From Nitrospirota bacterium (GTDB lineage: Bacteria > Nitrospirota > Thermodesulfovibrionia > UBA6902): a DNA stretch of 64,000 nucleotides. The notes under the pieces were generated by a model. That model was given only the letters and a program-made list of their open reading frames with translations, did not search any database and had not been told where the DNA came from. The stretch covers positions 88,250 to 152,249 of the forward strand of contig JACRMS010000030.1 of the NCBI GenBank assembly GCA_016214845.1, given 5' to 3'. The position numbers and the translations under genes were made by a program. Positions 49,858 through 58,014 of the stretch are shown here, piece after piece. Positions within the stretch are counted from its first letter, which is position 1. Each line of letters opens with the position of its first letter.

Positions 49858-50769
49858 ATGAGAGTCAGGACCATACTTGAGACAATCGGCAACACGGACC
49901 ATGTAAAGATCAATAAACTTTTCGGTGACAGGGCTGAGGTCTGGATGAAGCTGGAGCGTTCAAATCCCGGCGGGAGCATCAAAGACCGTATAGCGTTATC
50001 AATGGTAGAAGACGCTGAGAGCAAAGGCATTCTCAAAAAGGACAGCGTGATCATTGAACCGACCTCCGGCAATACAGGCATCGGCCTTGCTATGGTCGCG
50101 GCTGTCAGGGGATACAAGCTCATTCTCGTCATGCCTGAATCAATGTCAATTGAACGCCGCAAGCTGATGTCTGTCTATGGAGCTGAATTCGTTCTTACCC
50201 CGAAAGAGAAGGGGATGAAAGGGGCGGTTGATAAAGCCGCGGAGATGGCCGGGGAAGTGCCGAATGCATGGATGCCCCAGCAGTTTGAAAATGAGGCCAA
50301 CACAGAGGCGCACAGGAAGTTTACCGCTAAGGAGATCCTCAGGGATTTTCCCGAAGGCATTGATTGTTTGATCACAGGCGTTGGAACAGGCGGACACATA
50401 ACAGGATGTTCTCAGGTCCTCAAGAAAGAGTTTCCAAATCTGAAAGTCTTTGCCGTTGAACCGGCCGCTTCACCCGTTCTCAGCGGCGGCAAGCCCGGCC
50501 CGCATCCCATACAGGGAATCGGCGCGGGGTTTATTCCGGGGATACTCCATAAAGAACTTCTGGATGGGATCATACTGGTCACAAAAGAAGAGGCCTTTGA
50601 ATACGCGCAGCGGTGCGCTAAAGAAGAAGGGATATTTGTCGGCGTGTCCTCAGGAGCGTCTCTCGCAGCGGTCTCGAAAAAAATAAAGGAGGTCCCGGCG
50701 GGAAGCCGCATACTTACGTTCTGCTACGATACAGGTGAAAGGTATCTGTCAGTAGAGGGGCTGTACTAA
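49858..50769 (+). CDS. cysK: Cysteine synthase (O-acetylserine sulfhydrylase)
   Basis: This PLP enzyme makes cysteine from O-acetylserine and sulfide. The 303-residue protein has the PLP lysine in [20 protein letters not shown], the substrate loop [29 protein letters not shown] and [21 protein letters not shown] precedes the ATG. The C-terminus ends soon after [11 protein letters not shown], normal for CysK. CysM is an alternative, but the length and loop favour CysK. Confidence 0.93.
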   Translation: MRVRTILETIGNTDHVKINKLFGDRAEVWMKLERSNPGGSIKDRIALSMVEDAESKGILKKDSVIIEPTSGNTGIGLAMVAAVRGYKLILVMPESMSIERRKLMSVYGAEFVLTPKEKGMKGAVDKAAEMAGEVPNAWMPQQFENEANTEAHRKFTAKEILRDFPEGIDCLITGVGTGGHITGCSQVLKKEFPNLKVFAVEPAASPVLSGGKPGPHPIQGIGAGFIPGILHKELLDGIILVTKEEAFEYAQRCAKEEGIFVGVSSGASLAAVSKKIKEVPAGSRILTFCYDTGERYLSVEGLY

Positions 50770-50819
50770 AAAGCAATGGCGGCCGAAATAAAAGTCTGCT
50801 CCTGAATTTCTATAATCGA

Positions 50820-50880
50820 CAAAAAAAGTAGTTAGTAGACGGTAGTTAGGGCTCCCAAACTACCGTCTACTGACTACTCT
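50820..50880 (-). terminator. GTAGACGGTAGTT hairpin, terminator for minus-strand gene
   Basis: An inverted repeat of about 21 bp (AGTAGTTAGTAGACGGTAGT and its complement) lies between two convergent genes. On the minus strand it is followed by seven T residues, so it can end transcription of the zinc-ribbon gene at 50887-51369. It is again a word-iterated hairpin. Confidence 0.75.
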
Positions 50881-50886
50881 TTGATG

Positions 50887-51369
50887 TTAGTTGTCTTCAA
50901 TAATAATAAGGGTCAAGCCGCAATCGGGGCATTCTACCGCGTCATCACTCACAGGAGAGGCACATGCCGGACACTTCCCCTGGCTCATCATTTCCCTTGA
51001 AGCCTGCAGCTCAGGATGTATCTCAGCGCAGTGTTCCTCTATGCGCTCATTCGCCTTCTCAGCATCCTGCGATGACACCAGCAGCCGGTATGTATCGCCG
51101 CAGCATCCTTTTTTGCAGCCGGCATCGGTATTGACAGCGCAGGAGATATTGGAATCGATCAGGACATTATAAAGCTCATCCATCCACTTTAAACCGCCTT
51201 CCCTGACAACGACCGTATTCTCCAGGGACTTATCCATGCACCGCTTCTTTTCCTCCTGCATCTTTTTGTTTTCCTCAGGCGTCAGCAGGACCGCGCCGCA
51301 ATCCGCGCAGCGCTCGATATGCGGGAAATACTCAGTGGTGCAATTAGGGCATATTTTAATCCGAGTCAT
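50887..51369 (-). CDS. Double zinc-ribbon protein
   Basis: The 160-residue protein has a zinc ribbon at each end: CPNCTTEYFPHIERCADCGA near the start and CPACASPVSDDAVECPDCGL near the end. The middle has a DUF2007-like segment (MDELYNVLIDSNISCAVNTD, CKKGCCGDTYRLLVSSQDA). The role is unknown; a metal-binding or regulatory protein is possible. It is convergent with cysK. Confidence 0.75.
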   Translation of the reverse strand: MTRIKICPNCTTEYFPHIERCADCGAVLLTPEENKKMQEEKKRCMDKSLENTVVVREGGLKWMDELYNVLIDSNISCAVNTDAGCKKGCCGDTYRLLVSSQDAEKANERIEEHCAEIHPELQASREMMSQGKCPACASPVSDDAVECPDCGLTLIIIEDN

Positions 51370-51466
51370 TGTTTAATTATAAAGATAACGCATCCCATTT
51401 GCCAGCATACTATCTGACTTGCACATTCCGCACTGGTGAAAAAGGGCAGAGGTGATGTAAATCGAG

Positions 51467-51505
51467 TTGCATCGGCCAGGTCAATTTGCTATCATAATGC
51501 TATCA
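51467..51505 (+). promoter_or_regulatory. Promoter and operator-like direct repeat of vapBC
   Basis: TTGCAT (51467) and TATCAT (51490) are 17 bases apart, fitting a sigma-70 promoter. GCTATCA occurs twice, at 51488 and 51499, spaced one helical turn apart, as expected for a ribbon-helix-helix antitoxin operator. TATAAAGGAG follows as ribosome binding site. Confidence 0.45.
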
Positions 51506-51525
51506 CTAATTATAAAGGAGAAAGC

Positions 51526-51759
51526 ATGGCCCAATTACTTGTAAGAAATATTGAACCTGAAACCATTGACCGGCTCAAGGTGCGGGCAAAGCGTCATCAC
51601 CGTTCCCTGCAGGGTGAAGCAAAAATAATTCTGGAAGAGGCCGCGCGAAAAATCACCATGGAAGAGGCGCGAAAACGGGTCCAGCAGTGGCGCAAGAAAT
51701 TCGCAGGCAAAAAGTTCAGCGACAGCGCGGAACTGATAAGAGAGGACCGGGACCGTTGA
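51526..51759 (+). CDS. Antitoxin, FitA/VapB-like ribbon-helix-helix
   Basis: ATG 51526 follows AAAGGAGAAAGC and is preferred over the ATG at 51436. The 77-residue protein begins MAQLLVRNIEPETIDRLKVR, a ribbon-helix-helix like FitA antitoxins, with RRHHRSLQGEAKIILEEAA-type helices after it. The C-terminal part would wrap the toxin. The stop overlaps the toxin start, so the pair is translated together. Confidence 0.88.
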   Translation: MAQLLVRNIEPETIDRLKVRAKRHHRSLQGEAKIILEEAARKITMEEARKRVQQWRKKFAGKKFSDSAELIREDRDR

Positions 51760-52178
51760 AGAAATATGTTGTAGATGCGTCGGTGAGCATCAAGTGGTTT
51801 GTCCCTGAAATTCACGAAGAGGCCTCCTTGCGGGTACTGGACAGTGCTGTTGAACTCTATGCCCCGGATTTAATTTATGCTGAGATGGGAAATGTCTTAT
51901 GGAAGAAATGGCGCCGGAAAGAGTTGTCCGGTGAAGATGTCAGCGGCATTATGCAGGATTTCATGGCTATAACTTTTCAGATCCATAAGAGCTTCGACCT
52001 ATCGGCTGATGCATTAGATATAGCAAAGGAGCACAACCAGACATTTTATGACTGTATCTATGTTGCACTTGCACTGAGCGCTGAGTGCGCTTTAATTACT
52101 GCGGACAACAAACTATATAAAGCCTTTCATAAGTCCAATCTAAAGAAACATATTCTATGGATCGAGGATATCCCATAG
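51756..52178 (+). CDS. VapC-family PIN-domain toxin
   Basis: The likely start is TTG 51756, overlapping the antitoxin stop, giving 140 residues; the longer frame from 51687 adds an out-of-context leader. The PIN acidic residues are visible in KKYVVDASVSIKWF (Asp7), YAEMGNVLW, FYDCIYVALA and LITADNKLYKA. VapC enzymes cut tRNA or rRNA when freed from antitoxin. Confidence 0.9.
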   Translation: MKKYVVDASVSIKWFVPEIHEEASLRVLDSAVELYAPDLIYAEMGNVLWKKWRRKELSGEDVSGIMQDFMAITFQIHKSFDLSADALDIAKEHNQTFYDCIYVALALSAECALITADNKLYKAFHKSNLKKHILWIEDIP

Positions 52179-52194
52179 ATGCTTGTTAACCGGG

Positions 52195-52250
52195 AATTCC
52201 ACTCTTTCACACTTTGGCACTTTCGCTCTTCTATTATTGTTCTGTTGCTC
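52195..52250. repeat. CTTTCACACTTTGGCACTTTCGC-word segment
   Basis: This pyrimidine-rich stretch iterates CACTTTGGCACTTTCGCTCT and TTGCTCTGC words and resembles the complementary arm of the AAAGTGC-word elements at 55795 and 57409. No full stem is seen in place. Confidence 0.4.
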
Positions 52251-52337
52251 TGCGGCGCTGAATAGTTCAGAGGCAATTCAAGGCAATTCGAGTTATTGCC
52301 CTTTAAAGCTGCTTGACGTATAATCATTGCTTAAATT

Positions 52338-53729
52338 ATGCAAGAGAACAGTGTTGTCGGAAAAGATGCTAAGTATGATGTCGTAATAGGTGGAATTTTA
52401 TTCTTAATAGTTTTTATATCAAAGGCCAACGTTTTAAACCTTCCATATCACTGGGACGAGATGGGCGCATTTGTCGTCCCCGCTCACTGGTTAGCCGAGG
52501 GCAGCCTTCTTAGAGTTTTACCGGGACTTCATCCTCCCGAAGTGTTTTTCGGTCATCCCCCCGGTTTTCACCTGACCCTGGCTTTATTTTTTAAAGTTTT
52601 TGGTGAAAAAATATGGCTGCCCCATTTATTTATGGCAGGCTTTTCATTCTTGGGCGTATATTTCACATACTTACTGTCGAGCCATTTGTTTGATCGCGTA
52701 ACCGGGCTGTTAGCTTCACTGTTATTATTTTTTACGCCGCTCTATTTTACCCTGTCAGGCATTGCTTATCCGGAGCTTCTCGTCGCTTCTTTAGGAATCA
52801 TGTGCGTATACTTCATGCTTAAGGAAAGATACATGGCTTATCTCGCCTGCGGTTTATATCTCTTTACGATCAAAGAATCTGCGGCAGCGATACTCTTTGC
52901 AATAATGCTTTATTCCTATCTTCAGGACAGGACCCGCCCTGATGTAAAAATCAAAACCCTTAAATATGCTGTCCCTTTTATCCTGCTTTGCGTCTTCTTT
53001 ATAGTACAAAAAATAACCACGGGTATGTTCCTTCCTAATACATATTTTGATTCCAATCCATTCTTACGGCCTAATTTTGATAGTATAAAATGGGCCTTTT
53101 ATAAGCAGGGCAGAATAATATTGACTTCCTTGATCGTTTTGAATTTACTTATCAATAAAAAGACAATAGTCCGGAAAAAAGAAATTGCTCTTTTTATGAT
53201 GATTTTTTTATTCTTTGTAGGGACTTTTTCTTTTATTTATTTTGGTGGACGTTATATCCTGCCTGTCCTTCCGTATTTTTGCATTCTCGGCGCATATTCC
53301 GTTGTCCAACTATTCAAAGATTCGAGGCTCCGGATAGCTATCGTAATTGTTATACTTGCTGTTTTTATCGGCAAGACTTACAGCAGTAAAAAGCACAGCG
53401 GCGGTTTTGATACGGACATGCAATATGTGGACGTAGTCCGGACACATAAAGAGACGTGCCAATATATAGAAGAAACCTTTCCCGGGAAAACAGTATTGGC
53501 CGAATGGCCCGTTTCGGTCGCGCTAAAATACCCTTATCTGGGATATGTGAATAAGCCTGTAAAAGTTGTAAGGGTCGACGAGCCTTGCGACATCATTATT
53601 TATACCCTTCAGGGACACCCCAATAACAGGAAGATTAAGGAAATAATTAATCAGCAAAATCTTAGTCCGCACAAGATAATTGAGAACAACGGCAAGCGTG
53701 ATGAAATTTATTTGACAAAGTCTTATTAG
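52338..53729 (+). CDS. Membrane glycosyltransferase, ArnT/PMT-like
   Basis: The 463-residue protein has about ten hydrophobic segments and, near the start, the GT-C pattern LPYHWDEMGAFVVPAHWL with an Asp-Glu pair in the first periplasmic loop, followed by HPPGFHLTLALFFKVFGE. Such proteins transfer sugars from lipid carriers. The C-terminal soluble part is short. Neighbouring genes do not show the substrate, and it is not linked to the flagellar island. Confidence 0.75.
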   Translation: MQENSVVGKDAKYDVVIGGILFLIVFISKANVLNLPYHWDEMGAFVVPAHWLAEGSLLRVLPGLHPPEVFFGHPPGFHLTLALFFKVFGEKIWLPHLFMAGFSFLGVYFTYLLSSHLFDRVTGLLASLLLFFTPLYFTLSGIAYPELLVASLGIMCVYFMLKERYMAYLACGLYLFTIKESAAAILFAIMLYSYLQDRTRPDVKIKTLKYAVPFILLCVFFIVQKITTGMFLPNTYFDSNPFLRPNFDSIKWAFYKQGRIILTSLIVLNLLINKKTIVRKKEIALFMMIFLFFVGTFSFIYFGGRYILPVLPYFCILGAYSVVQLFKDSRLRIAIVIVILAVFIGKTYSSKKHSGGFDTDMQYVDVVRTHKETCQYIEETFPGKTVLAEWPVSVALKYPYLGYVNKPVKVVRVDEPCDIIIYTLQGHPNNRKIKEIINQQNLSPHKIIENNGKRDEIYLTKSY

Positions 53730-53948
53730 TGTACCTTAACCTCCCATACATACAGGCGGCCTCCTGCCGAATGATAACATCATCGGAAGTGCCAGATTGA
53801 CGGGAGTTCTGTTTAAAGCGTCCACAGTTTCAGGCTGCCCGGATCAGATAATCCTCTTGGCACACTGGGGCAGGCTGCGCTTTATGAATGCAACACCAGC
53901 ACTATTTAAAGATAGTGCCTGCAAGAAGTAATCTATGCATAGCCACAT

Positions 53949-54803
53949 TTAATCCGCTTCAACCGCCGCTCTCAGTTCGTGCAGTATGTCCTGAATTAAA
54001 TCCGTGCTGATCCTTTTTGAGAACCGGAGTTTATTAACGTATTTTGGGTCTTTGACTATGTTGATCAAGTCAGCTTTATGGATAACATTATGGGGCGGCA
54101 TGTCGCATCGTTTCGCGTACTTTTCCCTGATATCGAAAACTTTGCGGAAAACGGCCTTATTGTCGTCCCGGAGCCTGCCGTATCCGTTTATCTTCCTGTA
54201 TTTGTCTTCAGGGTTCCTGGTGTAATCCTTGTTCTGGATCTGCAGGTTCCTCAGGAAAAAGGGCTCAAATAATTTCTTTGCGTACAGTTTCGCTAAAATA
54301 ACGTCCTTCAATGGAAGCAGATGTATGACATCGTTGAGGGCATAATCAATTGCCTCTTCAAATACAGGCCTGTTTGCCCAGTTATGCTTCTGAAATTTCT
54401 TTTTCTTTTCCAGAAATATTCCAAGTTCAAATGCAATTACCGAATGAAGGTCCTTCTTGTCATAATCAAGGAGATCGGCAGCCGGCCTCAGATCCAGTAT
54501 CGATTTAATTTCTATATCGGCGGAGTTTTTAAGTAAAGATAAGTCGCTCCCCGCGTCATACATTACTTTCAGTATGTTCGCATTCTCAAAGAGGAGTTTG
54601 AGGGTAGCGGTATCTATCCTGAACGGATCGATGATCACCTTGTTCACTCCATCGAAGATCTGCGTTAAACATAACCTTTCTCCGTAAGCGTGCAGATTGG
54701 ACTCCGCCTCTATATCCAGTGCGATGATATGGAGCCCTTTTTCTTCAAACTTCCCAAGGTATGATCGAAGCCCGGACCTGTTGTCAATATTAATGTAGTT
54801 CAT
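53949..54803 (-). CDS. rnd: Ribonuclease D-like 3'-5' exonuclease
   Basis: The 284-residue protein has a DEDDy exonuclease domain: IIALDIEAESNLHAYGERLC (Exo I), LKVMYDAGSDLSLLKNSADI (Exo II) and FEEAIDYALNDVIHLLPL (Exo III, Tyr and Asp). An HRDC domain at the C-terminus has VFRKVFDIREKYAKRCDMPP. RNase D trims tRNA 3' ends. It is shorter than E. coli RNase D, with one HRDC domain. Confidence 0.85.
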   Translation of the reverse strand: MNYINIDNRSGLRSYLGKFEEKGLHIIALDIEAESNLHAYGERLCLTQIFDGVNKVIIDPFRIDTATLKLLFENANILKVMYDAGSDLSLLKNSADIEIKSILDLRPAADLLDYDKKDLHSVIAFELGIFLEKKKKFQKHNWANRPVFEEAIDYALNDVIHLLPLKDVILAKLYAKKLFEPFFLRNLQIQNKDYTRNPEDKYRKINGYGRLRDDNKAVFRKVFDIREKYAKRCDMPPHNVIHKADLINIVKDPKYVNKLRFSKRISTDLIQDILHELRAAVEAD

Positions 54804-54839
54804 AAGTTAAATCGTAGGGGCAGGCCGTGTCTGCCCTTT

Positions 54840-55169
54840 TTACCTCTGCTCCAATGTTTCAACGGCAATGCCGCATGAATCAAAATTCTCAAGAAAGACA
54901 GGGAACGGTTCCTCAGGGCAAAGTTCGTACAGCTTTTCCACAAAGTCCATTACATATGCCGCGGCGCGGTGTTTCATGTGCGCGTTGTTGTCTGCGAAAA
55001 TTATAAAGTGAATAAACCTTGTCGGGTCCTGCTTTAACTGAAGTGAATTGTAGAGCAGTGTTCCCGGCTCTTTTTCCCTCACCTTTGAGATAAGTTCATT
55101 TATCGCTTTCTTCGCCTCATCAAGTTTTTCTTCCTTCACCTGAAACGGAATCATCACATATTCTCTCAT
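54840..55169 (-). CDS. Monooxygenase-fold (ABM-like) protein
   Basis: The start is taken at 55169 (GAGAGGATTAG upstream), giving 109 residues: MREYVMIPFQVKEEKLDEAK begins an antibiotic-biosynthesis-monooxygenase-like fold, with GTLLYNSLQLKQDPTRFIHF and the conserved FADNNAHMKHRAAAYVMDF. Quinol monooxygenases of the YgiN type and stress proteins share the fold; the substrate is unknown. Confidence 0.75.
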   Translation of the reverse strand: MREYVMIPFQVKEEKLDEAKKAINELISKVREKEPGTLLYNSLQLKQDPTRFIHFIIFADNNAHMKHRAAAYVMDFVEKLYELCPEEPFPVFLENFDSCGIAVETLEQR

Positions 55170-55215
55170 TCTAATCCTCTCTTTAGTGGTATTCACTATT
55201 GGTCATCCCGCATGA

Positions 55216-55668
55216 CTATTTCTCATCGAATGAGAATGACTCGCAGGCAGTGTAGTTCTCCAGGTCCTGGATCTTTATTTTCTGCTCCAGGAGCAGCGCG
55301 TTTGCGATATCGCCATAAGTTACGACCCCGATCAGCCTTTTGTTCTCAAAGACAGGCATGTGGCGGATGCGCGCAGTTATCATGACGCCCATGCACTCGT
55401 CAACGGACTTGTCTGGAGTAATACAATAGATTTCCCTTGTCATTATTTTTTTGACCGGCACTTCTTTGGGGGACAATTCTTTCAGGATTATATTTCTGGC
55501 CAGGTCTCTCTCGGAAACGATTCCGGCGACCTTGTCCCTGTCGATGACGACTAATACCCCAATATTCCTTTCCGCCATGATTTCCATAGCCGTATAGGCG
55601 GTGTCCTGGGGGCCTATGGACCAGACAGCAGAACTTTTTGACAGCAGTACATCCTTGATTTTTAACAT
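55216..55668 (-). CDS. CBS-domain pair protein
   Basis: The 150-residue protein consists of two CBS motifs: AYTAMEIMAERNIGVLVVID and SVDECMGVMITARIRHMPVF, each followed by the typical IVSERDLARN and VVTYGDIANA. CBS pairs bind adenosyl nucleotides. Stand-alone pairs often act as signal sensors. Confidence 0.92.
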   Translation of the reverse strand: MLKIKDVLLSKSSAVWSIGPQDTAYTAMEIMAERNIGVLVVIDRDKVAGIVSERDLARNIILKELSPKEVPVKKIMTREIYCITPDKSVDECMGVMITARIRHMPVFENKRLIGVVTYGDIANALLLEQKIKIQDLENYTACESFSFDEK

Positions 55669-55794
55669 TGCATGGTCACTCCATCTTATTTCTTTTCAAT
55701 TATAAAATCGCTTCATGCGGCGTATTATGGCAGCGAAAAAGCGCTAACGCATGAATGCGGTTATTATACAACTTTAACAAAATAACGGGGAGAT

Positions 55795-55870
55795 GGAAGG
55801 GCAAAAGTTCAAAAGTGCAGAGGAGCAAAAGTATATAAGAGCAAAAGTGCCAGAGGACCAGCGCACTTGA
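55795..55870. repeat. GCAAAAGTGC-word segment before threonine synthase
   Basis: The words GGGCAAAAGTTCAAAAGTGC, GAGGAGCAAAAG and GAGCAAAAGTGCCAGAGG repeat along 65 bp. It belongs to the same family as 57409 and the complementary segment at 52195. Confidence 0.5.
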
Positions 55871-55947
55871 CCACGGAGACATCGATTGCATAAATTATAA
55901 GTACGAGCATTTAAATCGCGCGTTCATGTTTTACAAAGGAGACTTAA

Positions 55948-57408
55948 ATGGACATCAATAAATTGCGTCAGCTTCTGCCCGATAGTCTGGAAGACGAGCA
56001 CCTGTTCGTCTCTACGCGGGACCATGTCGGGAAGAACCGTTATCAATGGAATATTGTGCTTGAAAGGGGTCTTTCTTTTGATTACGGGCTTTTCATGCCG
56101 GCCTGTCTTCCCTGTTTTACCGAGGCGGCCATCAATAATTTATCAGGTCTTACCTACATGGAACTGGCATGGGTGATAATGAGGGGCTTTCTCCCTAAAG
56201 AAGATATATCCGATGTCATTCTTGCGGACATTTGTGAAGGCGCGTACAGTGAAACGATCATCCCGATCGAGGAAGCCGTTGATGACAACAATCTTGTGAT
56301 TGCGCGTCTTGACAGGGGGCCTTCGTGCAGCTTCAAGGACTTTGCCGCGAGGTTTCTTGCAAGGCTTATGGGCCATTATCTCTCAATCAAAAAGAGACGG
56401 GCTGCTGTCATCGTTGCCACATCAGGTGATACCGGCACGGCGATACAGACGGCCTTTTACGGCGTGCCGAACACGAATGTCCTCGTCCTGTACCCCGCCG
56501 ACAGGGTCTCCGATGTGCAGGAAAAACAGATGCTCTCGGTAACGGGAAATGTCCGCGCTGTCCCGGTCAATGGGAATTTTGATGATTGCCAGCAATTGGC
56601 CAAGAGGCTGCTTAATGATAATAATATCCGTGAACGGTTTAATCTCACCTCGGCCAATTCCATATCGGTGTGGAGGTTACTGCCTCAAACCGTTTATTAC
56701 TTCCATATCTGGCTGGAGCTCAACAGGAAGTTCCCCGGCCAGAATATTTTATTTGCTGTGCCATCGGGCAATCTCGGCAATCTCACCGCGGGACTGATAG
56801 CAAAGCGGATGGGTCTGCCTGTCAAGGTTTTTATCGCCGGAACTAACGCAAATAATATCTTTGCGAACATTGTCGGTAAAGGGACCTCCTCCGGCAGTCT
56901 CAGCAATAAGAACACGCTTGCAAATTCAATGGACATCTCCGTGCCCTCAAACCTTGAGCGTATACTTTACCTGTACGGCGAATCACCGGAAAATATACCT
57001 GATATTCTTTTAGAAAAGAGAAGCATCTCGCCGGAGGTGGTGAGAAGCCTGCGCAAAGATGTTTTCGGAGAGGACATTATCACGAACGAAGATATCGAGG
57101 CGCACATCGTAAGATTCTGGCGGAGAAATAACATCGTCCTCGAACCGCATGGAGTAATAGGCGTGGCAGCGTCTTTCAGATACCGCCAGTATTTCAGCGG
57201 CGACAAATCAATTATCGCTGTGCTTGAGACCGCGTCACCGTCGAAGTTTCCCGATTTTCAGAAAAACTATCCGGACATCCCCATTCCGCAGTGCCCTGCA
57301 GTTAAAAAATTGGCAAGGGTAGATCTTAAAGCCATCCGCCCCAAAAGGGTGCCTGCCGAGCCGGGCGCGATCGTCGAGAAACTGGAAGCACTGATTAACG
57401 GCAAGTAG
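55948..57408 (+). CDS. thrC: Threonine synthase
   Basis: This PLP enzyme converts O-phosphohomoserine to threonine. The 486-residue length and order match the yeast/Gram-negative type: LSGLTYMELAWVIMRGFLPK-like N-terminus, PLP Lys in GPSCSFKDFAARFLARLMGH, ATSGDTGTAIQTAFYGVPNT, VPSGNLGNLTAGLIAKRMGL and NRSMDISVPSNLE-like region. AAAGGAGACTTAA precedes the ATG. It stands alone. Confidence 0.94.
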   Translation: MDINKLRQLLPDSLEDEHLFVSTRDHVGKNRYQWNIVLERGLSFDYGLFMPACLPCFTEAAINNLSGLTYMELAWVIMRGFLPKEDISDVILADICEGAYSETIIPIEEAVDDNNLVIARLDRGPSCSFKDFAARFLARLMGHYLSIKKRRAAVIVATSGDTGTAIQTAFYGVPNTNVLVLYPADRVSDVQEKQMLSVTGNVRAVPVNGNFDDCQQLAKRLLNDNNIRERFNLTSANSISVWRLLPQTVYYFHIWLELNRKFPGQNILFAVPSGNLGNLTAGLIAKRMGLPVKVFIAGTNANNIFANIVGKGTSSGSLSNKNTLANSMDISVPSNLERILYLYGESPENIPDILLEKRSISPEVVRSLRKDVFGEDIITNEDIEAHIVRFWRRNNIVLEPHGVIGVAASFRYRQYFSGDKSIIAVLETASPSKFPDFQKNYPDIPIPQCPAVKKLARVDLKAIRPKRVPAEPGAIVEKLEALINGK

Positions 57409-57450
57409 GAAAGTTCCAAAGTGCCATAGAGCAAAAGTGCAAAAGCAGGG
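57409..57450. repeat. AAAGTGC-word segment after threonine synthase
   Basis: AAAGTTCCAAAGTGCCATAG and AGCAAAAGTGCAAAAGCAGG repeat the same words as at 55795, so the thrC gene is flanked by this family on both sides. Confidence 0.45.
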
Positions 57451-57519
57451 GCAGGCCCCTGTGCCTGCCCAATTGGTTATGAGCGGAGGGACAATTGGTT
57501 TGAGAATAAGGTATTCGAT

Positions 57520-57753
57520 ATGACGTCATGCAAACACAGTAATCTCGTGCTATTGCCTGCGGCGAAGAACATGCTGCGGTGCAGGCGCTGCCATTTGACA
57601 ATCAAGGCTGATGAACTCGGAAAGAGTTTTTGTCCTGAATGTTTTGAGACACACAACGAGAAACGTTATGACTTTGAAGAGATAGAGGTGAATGAAACAG
57701 GAATTTCAAAATACAGATGTGAAGACTGCGGTGTCATTATTGAAAGCGGTTAG
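57520..57753 (+). CDS. Small double zinc-ribbon protein
   Basis: The 77-residue protein has three CxxC pairs (MLRCRRCHLTIKADELGKSF followed by CPEC, and YRCEDCGVIIESG). It is probably metal binding. I do not recognise a function. No strong ribosome binding site is seen before the ATG. Confidence 0.65.
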   Translation: MTSCKHSNLVLLPAAKNMLRCRRCHLTIKADELGKSFCPECFETHNEKRYDFEEIEVNETGISKYRCEDCGVIIESG

Positions 57754-57837
57754 CGCGATACCTTGACAAAGCTTCCTTCATTCTTTAATATTTTCAATAT
57801 CATACAGAATACTGTTTTGATAATTGACACACATTGA

Positions 57838-57912
57838 AGGCGCGTAGCTCAGTGGGAGAGCGCTTCCTTGACACGGAAGAGGTCAGGGGTTCGATACCCC
57901 TCGTGCCTACCA
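57838..57912 (+). tRNA. tRNA-Val (anticodon GAC)
   Basis: The acceptor AGGCGCG pairs with CGTGCCT (one G-U). The anticodon stem CTTCC/GGAAG closes TTGACAC with GAC, and the T arm GGGGTTCGATACCCC is intact. CCA is encoded and a T-rich stretch follows. Confidence 0.95.
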
Positions 57913-57925
57913 TTTTTTAAGAAAG

Positions 57926-57999
57926 CAGACAGCTATCAGCGGTCAGCCGAAGAAGCTTTACCCAGCTTTTTTTGTTGCAAGCTAACAGCTAAAAGCTAT
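57926..57999. repeat. CAGCTATCAGCGGTCAGC-word hairpin before thrS
   Basis: GACAGCTATCAGCGGTCAGC on the left and AAGCTAACAGCTAAAAGC on the right form an imperfect inverted repeat, with AAGCTTTACCCAGCTT between. It is the family seen at 48313 and makes most of the thrS leader. Confidence 0.65.
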
Positions 58000-58014
58000 T
58001 ACAGGGAGGTTTAA

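Noticed and set aside
53730..53948. Possible gene or RNA in the gap before RNase D
   Set aside because: No frame, stable hairpin or recognisable repeat could be supported; only a few short GC-rich palindromes are present.
57913..58014. T-box leader before thrS
   Set aside because: No T-box consensus (AGGGTGGNACCGCG) or stem I pattern is seen; the leader is mostly a word-iterated repeat shared with other loci.
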